A program made the position numbers and the translations under genes. The notes under the pieces are model-generated. The model searched no databases, was not told the DNA's origin, and saw only the letters and a program-made list of their open reading frames with translations. Positions 50,966 to 59,517 of a stretch of DNA of 64,000 nucleotides are shown piece by piece. Origin of the DNA: Neptunitalea lumnitzerae (GTDB lineage: Bacteria; Bacteroidota; Bacteroidia; Flavobacteriales; Flavobacteriaceae); assembly GCF_027924185.1 (NCBI RefSeq), contig NZ_BRVO01000002.1, positions 372,001 to 436,000 of the forward strand. The letters are read 5' to 3'. How positions within the stretch are numbered: the first letter of the stretch is position 1; each line of letters begins with the position of its first letter.

Positions 50966-52927
50966 TCATTCTTTTAGTTCAAAGTTGTGATGATGAAATA
51001 AGTAATCCGCAGTTTGGTAAAAAGCAATGGTTTTGGAAAGTACCTCTTTGTTATCAGCAATTGGTTCCAATTGATTTTCGTCCTTACTCCATCTGTAGAA
51101 TTGATGACTTTTTTGATCTCTTAAAACCATTAAATTAGTAGGAGTTAAATATCCTAATTTTCTATAATTACCTACAAAGGCTCTTTCGGTTCTTGGGTTA
51201 TTAATTACATCATTCCCATAAAATTTACTTTCATATTTCCAGTTTAATAAACCAAACAAAGTAGGTACTAAATCAATCTGAGAACATAAGGTGTTTACTT
51301 CTATTGAATTAGCTTTTTCAGGATCAAAAATGATAGCTGGTATATGATAGTTAGCTATATCAAGCTCCCACTTACCAGCACTACTTGCACAATGATCTGC
51401 TACAATGATAAAAACAGTGTTAGCATACCATGATTTTGTAGCCGCTTTTCTAAAGAAATCACCAATAGCATAATCTGTATAACTTACTGCACCTTTTCTT
51501 CCTGTACCAGATTTAATTTTAATTTTCCCTTCAGGATACGTATATGGCCTGTGATTAGAAGTGGTCATTACAAAATGGAAAAATGGTTTATCATTTTCAG
51601 ATGTATATAAATCTGTAGTAGTAAGTATTTTGTTAAATAAATCTTCGTCACAAACTCCCCAAGCATTTTCAAAGCTTGTTTCAGCATCTGTTATAACCTC
51701 TCTAGTGGTGGGAAAACTTGCTAAATTGATAAAACCACGACTTTTGTCAACTATATTAAAACCATTATGACTAAAAAAATAATCCATATTATCAAAATAG
51801 CCATCACCTCCGTAAAAAAAGGTATTCCTATATCCTTTATCATTAAAGACGGTACCTATATTATAGAGGTTTTCATTATGTTTTCTTTTTACAATGCTTC
51901 TACCAGGTGTAGGAGGGTAGGAAAGTGTAAGTGCCTCCATGCCTCTTACCGTTCTGGTCCCCGTAGCATACATGTTTGAAAACCAAGTACTTTTTTTTAT
52001 GATACTATCAATGTTAGGAGTCAGATTTTCTCTATTTCCATAAGCCCCAATAACATCAGCACTTAAACTCTCTACACATATTAATATCACATTCTTTTTT
52101 CTCTCTGCACCCACAGCCTCATTAATTTCTCTAGCTATATGATCTCCGCTTGAAATGTAATGTGTGTTTATAGTATGTAATTCTGAGCGTACTCTTGAAA
52201 AAGCTTTTTCATTATTTTCGGTATTATAAAACTCTGTAAAACTTAGTTCATTATTTCTAAATGCTGAAAAAAATGAATAAATGCCTGCCTTAGAAATTTC
52301 ATTGTTATATCTATTTTCAGACCATTCTGCAGCTTTATTGGTTACCACTAATCCAAAAAAAATTAAGAAAGCAGCATTAATTAAGAATACATAAATGCGA
52401 TTATTAAAAGTTGTGTCACCATGAAATGTGGTATCAAAATAATTTCTTTTTTTAAAGAAAAACCATACTGTTAAACTGATAACTAAAACACCTGCAATTA
52501 GTAAAGGTAAGGGGTACGACTCATTTATATTTTGAATAACTTCATAAGTATAAATGAGATAGTCTACTGCTATAAAATTAAAACGTCTTTTAAACTCTTC
52601 CCAAAATGTTATTTCTGCGAAGAAAGAAAACGTTAGGATAATTGTTAGTACGAAAAAACCACCATAGATAACAATACGGTCTATAATTTTACCATTATAT
52701 TTCTTTGGAAATAAAAGTAAATACGTAGTAATAGGAAGCAGTAAAAAGGATAGCACTCCAATATCAAAAAATGCTCCGGTGAATAGCGTTCTAAGTATAG
52801 AAAAAATGCTTAGGTCTGCTTCTGAAAAAGACCATATAAAATAAATAACCCTCAAACAAAAAGAGGTTATAAGAAAAAGAATACTATATTTTTTTAGTAA
52901 TTCAAACCTTTTAAATTTAGGTTCCAT
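50966..52927 (-). CDS. LTA-synthase-like sulfatase-fold membrane enzyme
   Basis: 653 residues. Five predicted membrane spans fill about 1-190 (including FLLLPITTYLLLF and RIYVFLINAAFLIFFGLVV). The extracytoplasmic alkaline-phosphatase/sulfatase domain begins NVILICVESLSADVIGAYG (metal Glu), has the nucleophile region ATGTRTVRGMEAL (Thr), FYGGDGYFDNM, and VADHCASSAG with metal-binding His. Gram-negative relatives transfer phosphoglycerol- or ethanolamine-type groups to glycans or lipids. The substrate is uncertain. It leads the operon with the DAGK gene, and four TTAAG boxes lie upstream. Confidence 0.9.
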   Translation of the reverse strand: MEPKFKRFELLKKYSILFLITSFCLRVIYFIWSFSEADLSIFSILRTLFTGAFFDIGVLSFLLLPITTYLLLFPKKYNGKIIDRIVIYGGFFVLTIILTFSFFAEITFWEEFKRRFNFIAVDYLIYTYEVIQNINESYPLPLLIAGVLVISLTVWFFFKKRNYFDTTFHGDTTFNNRIYVFLINAAFLIFFGLVVTNKAAEWSENRYNNEISKAGIYSFFSAFRNNELSFTEFYNTENNEKAFSRVRSELHTINTHYISSGDHIAREINEAVGAERKKNVILICVESLSADVIGAYGNRENLTPNIDSIIKKSTWFSNMYATGTRTVRGMEALTLSYPPTPGRSIVKRKHNENLYNIGTVFNDKGYRNTFFYGGDGYFDNMDYFFSHNGFNIVDKSRGFINLASFPTTREVITDAETSFENAWGVCDEDLFNKILTTTDLYTSENDKPFFHFVMTTSNHRPYTYPEGKIKIKSGTGRKGAVSYTDYAIGDFFRKAATKSWYANTVFIIVADHCASSAGKWELDIANYHIPAIIFDPEKANSIEVNTLCSQIDLVPTLFGLLNWKYESKFYGNDVINNPRTERAFVGNYRKLGYLTPTNLMVLRDQKSHQFYRWSKDENQLEPIADNKEVLSKTIAFYQTADYLFHHHNFELKE

Positions 52928-52969
52928 AACAGCATATAATTTATATGCTTGCTAAACTATAAAGGGTGT

Positions 52970-53008
52970 CTTAAGATTTGCTTAATATGTACTTAAGCTT
53001 TACTTAAT
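52970..53008 (-). promoter_or_regulatory. Four-copy 11-bp-phased TTAA box upstream of the LTA-synthase-like gene
   Basis: CTTAAG at 52970, CTTAAT at 52981, CTTAAG at 52992 and CTTAAT at 53003: four sites with exact 11-bp steps, 43-81 bp before the start codon. The last overlaps the stop of the histidine kinase gene. Confidence 0.65.
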
Positions 53009-54373
53009 ATTAAAAGATATTTCAACTCTTGTTCCTTTTCCTTTTTTACTTTTTATCTGGATTGTAGCACCTATTGCATCTACAGCCTTTTTAACAATGG
53101 CTAGTCCTAATCCGGTACCTGAAATATCTTTGTGCTCCAAAGACTCTGATCTGAAGAATGGATTGAATAATTTGGAAATGTCATCTCTATTAATACCAAT
53201 ACCTTCATCCATAATAGAACAAACAACCTCGTTATGTTTTTTAAGTAGTTCAATTGTAATACAACCATTCTGATTTGAATACTTGATAGCATTAGATAAA
53301 ATATTATCTATAATTAAATACGTATAATATGAAGATACCTCAATATTGGTATTTGGATGAGCTTTAAATTTAATTTGAATCTCTTTTTTATGGATAATAG
53401 CATTGTATCTTTCAATACACTCGTCTATTATTGGTATCAATTGACCTGTTTTTTCTTGATCTGAAACTTTATAATCAAATCTAGCTAAATATAAAAGTTG
53501 AGTAACAATATCACTCATCCTGTCTATTTCCTGAAGACTAAAATTTATTTTGTCTTTATATTCTTCTACAGATCTATCTTTTCTATTTACAATCTCTAAG
53601 GTTCCTCGTAGGGAGGCTAGGGGAGTTCTTAATTCATGAGAAGCATCTGAAGTAAATTGTCGCTCTCGTTGTAAAGTATCTTCTATTCTTTGTAAAAGGT
53701 CATTAATAGATTCAGACAAATCATATAATTCATCTTTATGTATAGGCAAAACTACTCTTTCACTTAAATTATTGTTGTTTATTCTTTTGGTAGTTTTTGT
53801 AATAGCTTTAATAGGTTCAATACTATTACCTGCCAAAAAACTTGAAACAAAAAATAGTCCTAATAATATAATAGGGTATGAGAGCAGTAGTATTTTTAAA
53901 AGTTGTGAAATTAAGTTTTGAGAAGACTCAAAAGACATAGCCGTAATTACATAACCATTAATATGTTTATTTACAAAAATGGGTACTTGTACTTGTCTAA
54001 CAATTTCATTGGTGAGATAGGAATTAAAGTGTGTATTATGACTTTTACTAGCGTCAAAACTTAATTCATCTTCATGAAGATTAGGTGATTTATCGGTTAT
54101 AGTTTCATTGTTGTCTATTATTTGAACAAACACAGGGTTTACTTCTGCTTCTGTATGTTCCCTTTCTTCCCATTCTTCTCTATTAGCAAAGCGAAGGTTA
54201 GCTTTATCTAGTTCGGCCATATGAACATTAGCCTCATATGTTAAATCTTCATCTAAGCTTTGATATACAGTATTTTTAACAACATTAAAAATTACTAAAA
54301 ACACAATAGCAATAACGATAGCTGTAGCTATTAAATAATGTAGTGCTATTCTTGTTTTAAACCTTAATTTCAT
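53000..54373 (-). CDS. HAMP-domain sensor histidine kinase
   Basis: 457 residues. TM1 is at about 12-30, an extracytoplasmic sensor at about 31-155 is acidic (EEREHTEAEVNP), TM2 is at about 160-180, and HAMP follows (SIEPIKAITKTTKRINNNNL). HisKA has ERQFTSDASHELRTPLASLR with the phospho-His, and HATPase has ILSNAIKYSNQ, DEGIGI and GTGLGLAIVKKAVD. It belongs to the OmpR-type two-component class. Its start overlaps the regulator's stop by 4 nt, and it is the second gene of an operon that probably regulates itself through TTAAG boxes. Confidence 0.95.
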   Translation of the reverse strand: MKLRFKTRIALHYLIATAIVIAIVFLVIFNVVKNTVYQSLDEDLTYEANVHMAELDKANLRFANREEWEEREHTEAEVNPVFVQIIDNNETITDKSPNLHEDELSFDASKSHNTHFNSYLTNEIVRQVQVPIFVNKHINGYVITAMSFESSQNLISQLLKILLLSYPIILLGLFFVSSFLAGNSIEPIKAITKTTKRINNNNLSERVVLPIHKDELYDLSESINDLLQRIEDTLQRERQFTSDASHELRTPLASLRGTLEIVNRKDRSVEEYKDKINFSLQEIDRMSDIVTQLLYLARFDYKVSDQEKTGQLIPIIDECIERYNAIIHKKEIQIKFKAHPNTNIEVSSYYTYLIIDNILSNAIKYSNQNGCITIELLKKHNEVVCSIMDEGIGINRDDISKLFNPFFRSESLEHKDISGTGLGLAIVKKAVDAIGATIQIKSKKGKGTRVEISFNIK

Positions 54374-55032
54374 TCGTCTTTAATCATATATCCTACACCT
54401 CTAATGGTATGAATGTACTCACTATTAGAAATGTTTAATTTCTTTCTTAATGCATTAATAAATACATCTATAACACCAGAATCATAATTAAAATTAATAT
54501 CCCAAACATGGTCTAGAATATTAGTTCTAGTGCATACTTTACCTTTATTTTTAATTAAATACTCAAGCAAAGAAAACTCTTTCCTAGTTAAAGAGATTTC
54601 TTCGTTATTTTTAAAAACTTGATAAGAAGTAGTGTCTAACTTTATATCTCCAATAATATACTCCAGATGTTCTAACTTGGGTCTTAACTGAACCTTTATA
54701 CGCTCTAATAATTCTTCAAAATGAAATGGCTTTTTAATGTAATCATTTGCCCCAGATTGTAAACCTAAAATTGTATCCTGTAGAGTATCTTTTGCGGTTA
54801 AAAATAATACAGGCGTGGCTATATGTTCTGCTCTAATTTTTTTACAGATTTCTATACCACTCATATTAGGTAACATCCAGTCTAGAATTATAATATCATA
54901 AGTAGTTGATAAAGCATACTCTAAACCGACTATTCCGTTAGAAGCAGCTGTAACCTCATAAGACTCTTCTCTAAGTCCTTGACTTAGAAAATTTAATATA
55001 CCAGGTTCATCTTCAACAATTAGCACTTTCAT
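54370..55032 (-). CDS. OmpR/PhoB-type response regulator
   Basis: 220 residues. Receiver: VLIVEDEPGILNFL, phospho-Asp in IIILDWMLPNMSG, Thr in LFLTAKD, and Lys in YIKKPFHFEELL. C-terminal winged helix: TRKEFSLLEYLIKNKGKVCT (quoted in part), DVFINALRKKLN and IRGVGYMIKDE. OmpR-type proteins bind direct repeats with about 11-bp spacing, which matches the TTAAG arrays here, including one upstream of its own gene. It is the probable binder of those boxes. Confidence 0.95.
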   Translation of the reverse strand: MKVLIVEDEPGILNFLSQGLREESYEVTAASNGIVGLEYALSTTYDIIILDWMLPNMSGIEICKKIRAEHIATPVLFLTAKDTLQDTILGLQSGANDYIKKPFHFEELLERIKVQLRPKLEHLEYIIGDIKLDTTSYQVFKNNEEISLTRKEFSLLEYLIKNKGKVCTRTNILDHVWDINFNYDSGVIDVFINALRKKLNISNSEYIHTIRGVGYMIKDE

Positions 55033-55076
55033 ATTACAAAATTGATGAATTATAATAATAAACGCTGTAAACTTAG

Positions 55077-55093
55077 CTTAAGATTCTCTTAAG
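55077..55093 (-). promoter_or_regulatory. Tandem TTAAG box upstream of the two-component operon
   Basis: CTTAAG at 55077-55082 and 55088-55093, 11 bp apart, 45-61 bp before the regulator start. Suggests autoregulation. Confidence 0.6.
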
Positions 55094-55099
55094 TTTCTA

Positions 55100-57538
55100 T
55101 TATTCCACCACACTTAAATTCAGTGTAGCCTTTTTTAAGCCTTTACCTCTTACAGTTAGCGTTGCATTACCTATAGTGGTTCCCGATTTCACCAATACTA
55201 CTAATTTACCATTAAATACTTTCATGGTTGGTTCATGAAACATCTCTAATGAAGTAGCGTCACCATTACAAGCCGCTCTGTATTCAGCTGCACCATTTAC
55301 TTTAAAATTTAATTGATTTTGAGCAGTTGGGCAAGGGATTCCATTTTTATCTACTACTGTAACTTCTACAAAGCTAATATCTTCTCCATTAGCAGTTAAT
55401 TCTTTTCTATCAGGATTTAGTACTAAATGATGTGGTTTTCCTGCTGTTTTAACTTCTTTTTCTTCAACAGGATTTCCGTTTGCATCTAATGCTACTACTT
55501 TTAAGGTTCCAGGTTCATAGGTTACATCATTCCACATTAAACGGTAACGTTCTAATTTACTATTTTTATTTTTTGTTCTAATACCTTGACTCTTACCATT
55601 TACAAATAGCTCGGCACTATCATAACTTGTGTATACAAATACAGGTGTTACTTCACCTTCACGACCTTCCCAATTCCAATGTGGTAGAATATGTAGTGTA
55701 GTATCCTTTGTATTCCATCTACTACGGTACAAATAATATCTGTCTTTAGGCAATCCTGCTAAATCGTTAATACCAAAATAAGAACTTCTAGAAGGCCAAA
55801 AATCATCATACGGTGTAGGTTCTCCTAAATAATCAAAACCTGTCCATACAAACTCCCCAATTACCCAAGGTTTATCGTCTTGTAGAACAAAGTCATCTTC
55901 AGGAATATTAGACCAATTGCAATATTCTAAATCATATGAAGAAGATTGATAATCAGGATAGGTTTTACCATACCCTTTTTCTACAGGAAACTTATAAACA
56001 CCTCTAGAACTAACGGTAGACGCCGTTTCTGATCCTAATAGAAAACCTTGAGGAAATTTGTCATAAGCTTCTTCATATAAATGAACTCTATAATTAAGTC
56101 CTGGAACATCTAGTAATGCACCAAAACCAGATTCCATCACTGCTTTTACCTGATCCATACCTACTGTAACAGGTCTGGTTGGGTCTTCTCTATGAAAAAT
56201 ATCTTGTAACCATTTAGCACGTTTTACACCTTCATTACCCCACTGATCTGGTACTTCATTCCCAGAACTATACATTACAATACAAGGGTGATTTCTTGTG
56301 GCTCTTACTAAATTTACCACATCTTTCTCTGCCCACTCAGCAAAGTACTTGTTATATCCGTTTTCTACTTTAGGTTTTTGCCATTCATCAAAACTTTCCG
56401 CTAAAAATAAGAATCCCATTTCGTCGCAAAGTTCTAGTTGTTCTATTGAGGGCATATTGTGAGAAGAACGTATAGCATTACATCCTAAATCTTTTAAAAT
56501 GGTCAATTGTCTTCTTAGTGCTGCCGTATTAATAGCAGTTCCTAGCGGACCTAAATCATGGTGTAAACAAACTCCTTTAAATTTAGTTATTTTACCATTT
56601 AACATAAACCCATCTCTAGTATAGGTAATACTTCTTATTCCAAAAGTTACATTTTCTATATCCTTTAATGACTCTCCTTCATATAAAGAAATCTCAGCTG
56701 TATACAAATACGGATTTTCAGTATCCCATAAAGTAGGATTCTTAACAGGTATATCTAACTCAAAACTCTTTCCGAATTGTGTATTGCTTGAGATTTCCGC
56801 TACCACATGTCCTTCAGCATCTTTAATACGTGTCTTAACAGTAAGGTTTTTACCCGAAGCTTTAGATGTAATATGCACTCTAGCTAAAGAATCTGATACA
56901 TACGGAGTAGTTATAAAATGTCCCCATTGGTCAAAACTAATTTTATCCTTTACTATTAATTGCACTTTTCTATACAACCCGGCACCAGGATACCATCTTG
57001 AAGAAAAAGGATCGTTATGTAGTTTAACTGCCAATACGTTGTCGGCATTTTTATTTAGATATTCTGTAATATCAAAATAAAAATAACTATAGCCATAAGG
57101 TCTACCACCTACTAAAGTACCATTTATATATACTTGGGCATTACTCATAGCACCATCAAATACTAAAAGTGCTTTTTTATCTGCTGTTAAATCTGTAACG
57201 CTGAATGTTTTTCTATACCATCCGGTACCTATAAAGGGTAACGCCCCGGTTCTTCCTGTTTTTTCAGTAGCTTCTTTTTCGTTGTTTTGCTCAATCTTAA
57301 CAACCTGTTTATCTATTTCTTTGTCAAAAGGCCCATATATAGCCCAATCATGCGGAACCGAAACGGTTTGCCATTTATCAGCGTTAAAATCAATTTTATA
57401 GGCATTCTCATTATCTCCCTTAAAAAATTTCCAATTATCTTTTAAAGTAATGACATTTCTATTTTGAGAAAAATTAGAGTAGCTTATAAAAAAAACACAA
57501 CTAAATAGCAGTGTTTTTAAAAATGCAGTATACTTCAT
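55100..57538 (-). CDS. Glycoside hydrolase family 2 enzyme (beta-galactosidase-like)
   Basis: 812 residues with a signal peptide (about 1-24, FFISYSNFSQ). GH2 layout: sugar-binding domain (DKWQTVSVPHDWAIYGPF, GTGWYRKTF), an Ig-like domain, and a TIM barrel with KFKGVCLHHDLGPLGTA, the acid/base Glu in MYSSGNEVPDQWG and the nucleophile Glu in VIGEFVWTGFDYLGEPTPY. C-terminal Ig-like beta domains (ELTANGEDISFVEVTVVDKNG in part). It cleaves a beta-linked sugar outside the cytoplasm, substrate unknown. No SusC/SusD pair is in the window, so it is not part of a visible utilisation locus. Confidence 0.92.
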   Translation of the reverse strand: MKYTAFLKTLLFSCVFFISYSNFSQNRNVITLKDNWKFFKGDNENAYKIDFNADKWQTVSVPHDWAIYGPFDKEIDKQVVKIEQNNEKEATEKTGRTGALPFIGTGWYRKTFSVTDLTADKKALLVFDGAMSNAQVYINGTLVGGRPYGYSYFYFDITEYLNKNADNVLAVKLHNDPFSSRWYPGAGLYRKVQLIVKDKISFDQWGHFITTPYVSDSLARVHITSKASGKNLTVKTRIKDAEGHVVAEISSNTQFGKSFELDIPVKNPTLWDTENPYLYTAEISLYEGESLKDIENVTFGIRSITYTRDGFMLNGKITKFKGVCLHHDLGPLGTAINTAALRRQLTILKDLGCNAIRSSHNMPSIEQLELCDEMGFLFLAESFDEWQKPKVENGYNKYFAEWAEKDVVNLVRATRNHPCIVMYSSGNEVPDQWGNEGVKRAKWLQDIFHREDPTRPVTVGMDQVKAVMESGFGALLDVPGLNYRVHLYEEAYDKFPQGFLLGSETASTVSSRGVYKFPVEKGYGKTYPDYQSSSYDLEYCNWSNIPEDDFVLQDDKPWVIGEFVWTGFDYLGEPTPYDDFWPSRSSYFGINDLAGLPKDRYYLYRSRWNTKDTTLHILPHWNWEGREGEVTPVFVYTSYDSAELFVNGKSQGIRTKNKNSKLERYRLMWNDVTYEPGTLKVVALDANGNPVEEKEVKTAGKPHHLVLNPDRKELTANGEDISFVEVTVVDKNGIPCPTAQNQLNFKVNGAAEYRAACNGDATSLEMFHEPTMKVFNGKLVVLVKSGTTIGNATLTVRGKGLKKATLNLSVVE

Positions 57539-57611
57539 TATAATTAACTTCTGTTGTTTGTTAGTTTAACCTGCAATTTACTAATAAAAACAGAGATGAA
57601 TGGTAAGAAGA

Positions 57612-58085
57612 TTATTTTTCTACAACGAATGAAATATTAGGTGATTTTTGTTTCATTTGAGATAATACAAATTGTGTTTTAACAGAACCTAAATGAGTTA
57701 TTAAAGAAAGTTTATTAAATATAAAGGTTTGATAGGCCTGGATATCTTTTACTTCAACTTTGAGTAAAAAATCACTATCACCAGTAATATGAAAACATTC
57801 CGTAACCTCTTCAAAAGAGTTTACATCTTTTTGAAATTTATCTAAATGTCTTCTGGTATGTTCTTTAATAGAAACAAAGATAAATGCAGACAGACTCACA
57901 CCCATTTTCTTTTGGTTTACTATTGCAACGTACTTTTCTATGATACCTTCTCTTTCCAGTTTTTTAATTCTTTCATACACTGGAGTAGTGGTAAGCGAAA
58001 GTTTTTTAGCCAATTCTTTAGTTGATATGGCACTATTATTTTGCAGTATATTAAGTATTCTTAAATCTGTATTATCTAGTTTCAT
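57612..58085 (-). CDS. Lrp/AsnC family transcriptional regulator
   Basis: 157 residues. The N-terminal helix-turn-helix has LDNTDLRILNILQNNSAIST and KKLSLTTTPVYERIKKLE, and the C-terminal RAM domain contains AIVNQKKMG, FHITGDSDFLLKVEVKD and the closing LGSVKTQFVLSQMK. Such proteins respond to amino acids. It is divergent from the phenylalanine/tyrosine degradation operon with about 245 bp between start codons, which contains a widely spaced inverted repeat. It is the likely controller of that operon. Confidence 0.92.
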   Translation of the reverse strand: MKLDNTDLRILNILQNNSAISTKELAKKLSLTTTPVYERIKKLEREGIIEKYVAIVNQKKMGVSLSAFIFVSIKEHTRRHLDKFQKDVNSFEEVTECFHITGDSDFLLKVEVKDIQAYQTFIFNKLSLITHLGSVKTQFVLSQMKQKSPNISFVVEK

Positions 58086-58118
58086 TGATAGAAATTTTGT
58101 CTAAATATAAGTAACTTG

Positions 58119-58183
58119 AATTAAGATATTAGAAAAATAAACTAATTAAATTGACAAAAACAGAAAATAAATGTATCTTAATT
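58119..58183. promoter_or_regulatory. Inverted repeat pair in the lrp-hmgA region
   Basis: AATTAAGATA (58119-58128) and TATCTTAATT (58174-58183) are exact inverse complements, 45 bp apart. Widely spaced sites suit octameric Lrp-family binding. Confidence 0.4.
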
Positions 58184-58235
58184 ACATATTTATCATATTT
58201 ATGTTTTGTAAAATCCAATTATAATAATTTAGGAT

Positions 58236-58274
58236 ATGAGCAAATGTGGATCAGCTTTGAACATGATTATGTGA
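58236..58274 (+). other. Possible 12-codon leader reading frame before hmgA
   Basis: ATG 58236 reads MSKCGSALNMIM then TGA (58272-58274), 57 bp before the hmgA start. No aromatic residues, so attenuation by Phe/Tyr is not supported. It could be chance. Confidence 0.2.
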
Positions 58275-58331
58275 TAAGTGACTGATTTTAAAGTAATTTT
58301 CGAAAACGTTGTAAATTTTAATAATAACTTT

Positions 58332-59492
58332 ATGCCACGATATCACACGTTAGGAAAGATTCCTAAAAAAAGACACACCATTTTTAAAAACGAAAATGGA
58401 GACTTCTATTATGAAGAATTATTTGGTACTATTGGTTTTGATGGTATGTCATCATTATTGTACCATACAAACAGACCAACCCAAGTAAAGCAAGTTTTAA
58501 AATCATACTCTGTAGCTCCTAAAATAGCTATAGAGAAAAACATGAAATCATTATCACTGCGCGGTTTTGAGATACAACCAACAGAAGATTTTTTGGAGAG
58601 TAGGAAAACCGTACTGGTCAATTCAGATTGTCATATTGTATTAGCAAGTCCAACAAAGTCATTAACATCCTATTTTTATAAAAATACAGATTCTGACGAA
58701 GTTATATTTATACATGAAGGCAGTGGTAAATTACGTACTCACTTTGGTAATATTAATTTTGAATATGGTGATTATTTAGTAATTCCAAGAGGAATGATTT
58801 ATCAAATAGATTTTAATACCTCTGAAAATCGATTATTCATAGTAGAATCTAAAAGCCCAGTATATACACCTAAACGCTATAGAAATTGGTTTGGGCAACA
58901 TTTAGAGCATTCGCCATATTGTGAGCGTGACCTACATCCTCCTTATGAATTAGAAACCTATGATGAAAAAGGAGACTTTTTGATGAAAGTTAAAAAGCAA
59001 GATATGATTCATGAGTACATATATGCAGCGCATCCTTTTAGTGTAGTAGGATGGGACGGATATAATTTTCCTTACAAGTTTTCAATACACGATTTTGAAC
59101 CCATTACAGGAAGATTACATATGCCACCACCAATACACCAAACCTTTGAAACCAGTGCTTTTGTAATCTGTTCTTTTGTACCAAGAATGTACGATTATCA
59201 TCCTTTATCTGTACCTGCACCATACAACCATAGTAATATAGACTCAGATGAAGTATTATACTATGTAGATGGTGATTTTATGAGTAGAAATAATATTAAA
59301 AGAGGACAAATTACACTACATCCTGCTGGTATACCACATGGTCCGCATCCTGGTTCAATGGAAAGAAGTATAGGGAAAAAAGAAACGCAAGAATTAGCTG
59401 TAATGGTAGATACCTTTGCTCCCTTAATGGTAACGGAAGAAGCTATTACTATGCTAGATGAAGATTACTTCAAATCTTGGGTAGATAAATAA
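58332..59492 (+). CDS. hmgA: Homogentisate 1,2-dioxygenase
   Basis: 386 residues from MPRYHTLGKIPKKRHTIF, the family start. An upstream GTG at 58278 extends the frame but is unlikely. It includes the cupin blocks VIFIHEGSGKLRTHFG and GDYLVIPRGMIYQID, the metal region HPFSVVGWDGYNFPYKFSIH, and CSFVPRMYDYHP then GRGHPAGI-type ITLHPAGIPHGPHPG. It opens the aromatic ring of homogentisate to maleylacetoacetate using iron and O2. Slightly shorter than animal forms but typical for bacteria. First gene of the operon, 25 bp before hppD. Confidence 0.93.
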   Translation: MPRYHTLGKIPKKRHTIFKNENGDFYYEELFGTIGFDGMSSLLYHTNRPTQVKQVLKSYSVAPKIAIEKNMKSLSLRGFEIQPTEDFLESRKTVLVNSDCHIVLASPTKSLTSYFYKNTDSDEVIFIHEGSGKLRTHFGNINFEYGDYLVIPRGMIYQIDFNTSENRLFIVESKSPVYTPKRYRNWFGQHLEHSPYCERDLHPPYELETYDEKGDFLMKVKKQDMIHEYIYAAHPFSVVGWDGYNFPYKFSIHDFEPITGRLHMPPPIHQTFETSAFVICSFVPRMYDYHPLSVPAPYNHSNIDSDEVLYYVDGDFMSRNNIKRGQITLHPAGIPHGPHPGSMERSIGKKETQELAVMVDTFAPLMVTEEAITMLDEDYFKSWVDK

Positions 59493-59517
59493 TTAATGAT
59501 ATAACAAAAAACCAAAT

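Noticed and set aside
58278-58331. GTG start extending HmgA by 18 residues
   Set aside because: The homogentisate dioxygenase family begins at MPxYHxLGxIP, here 58332.
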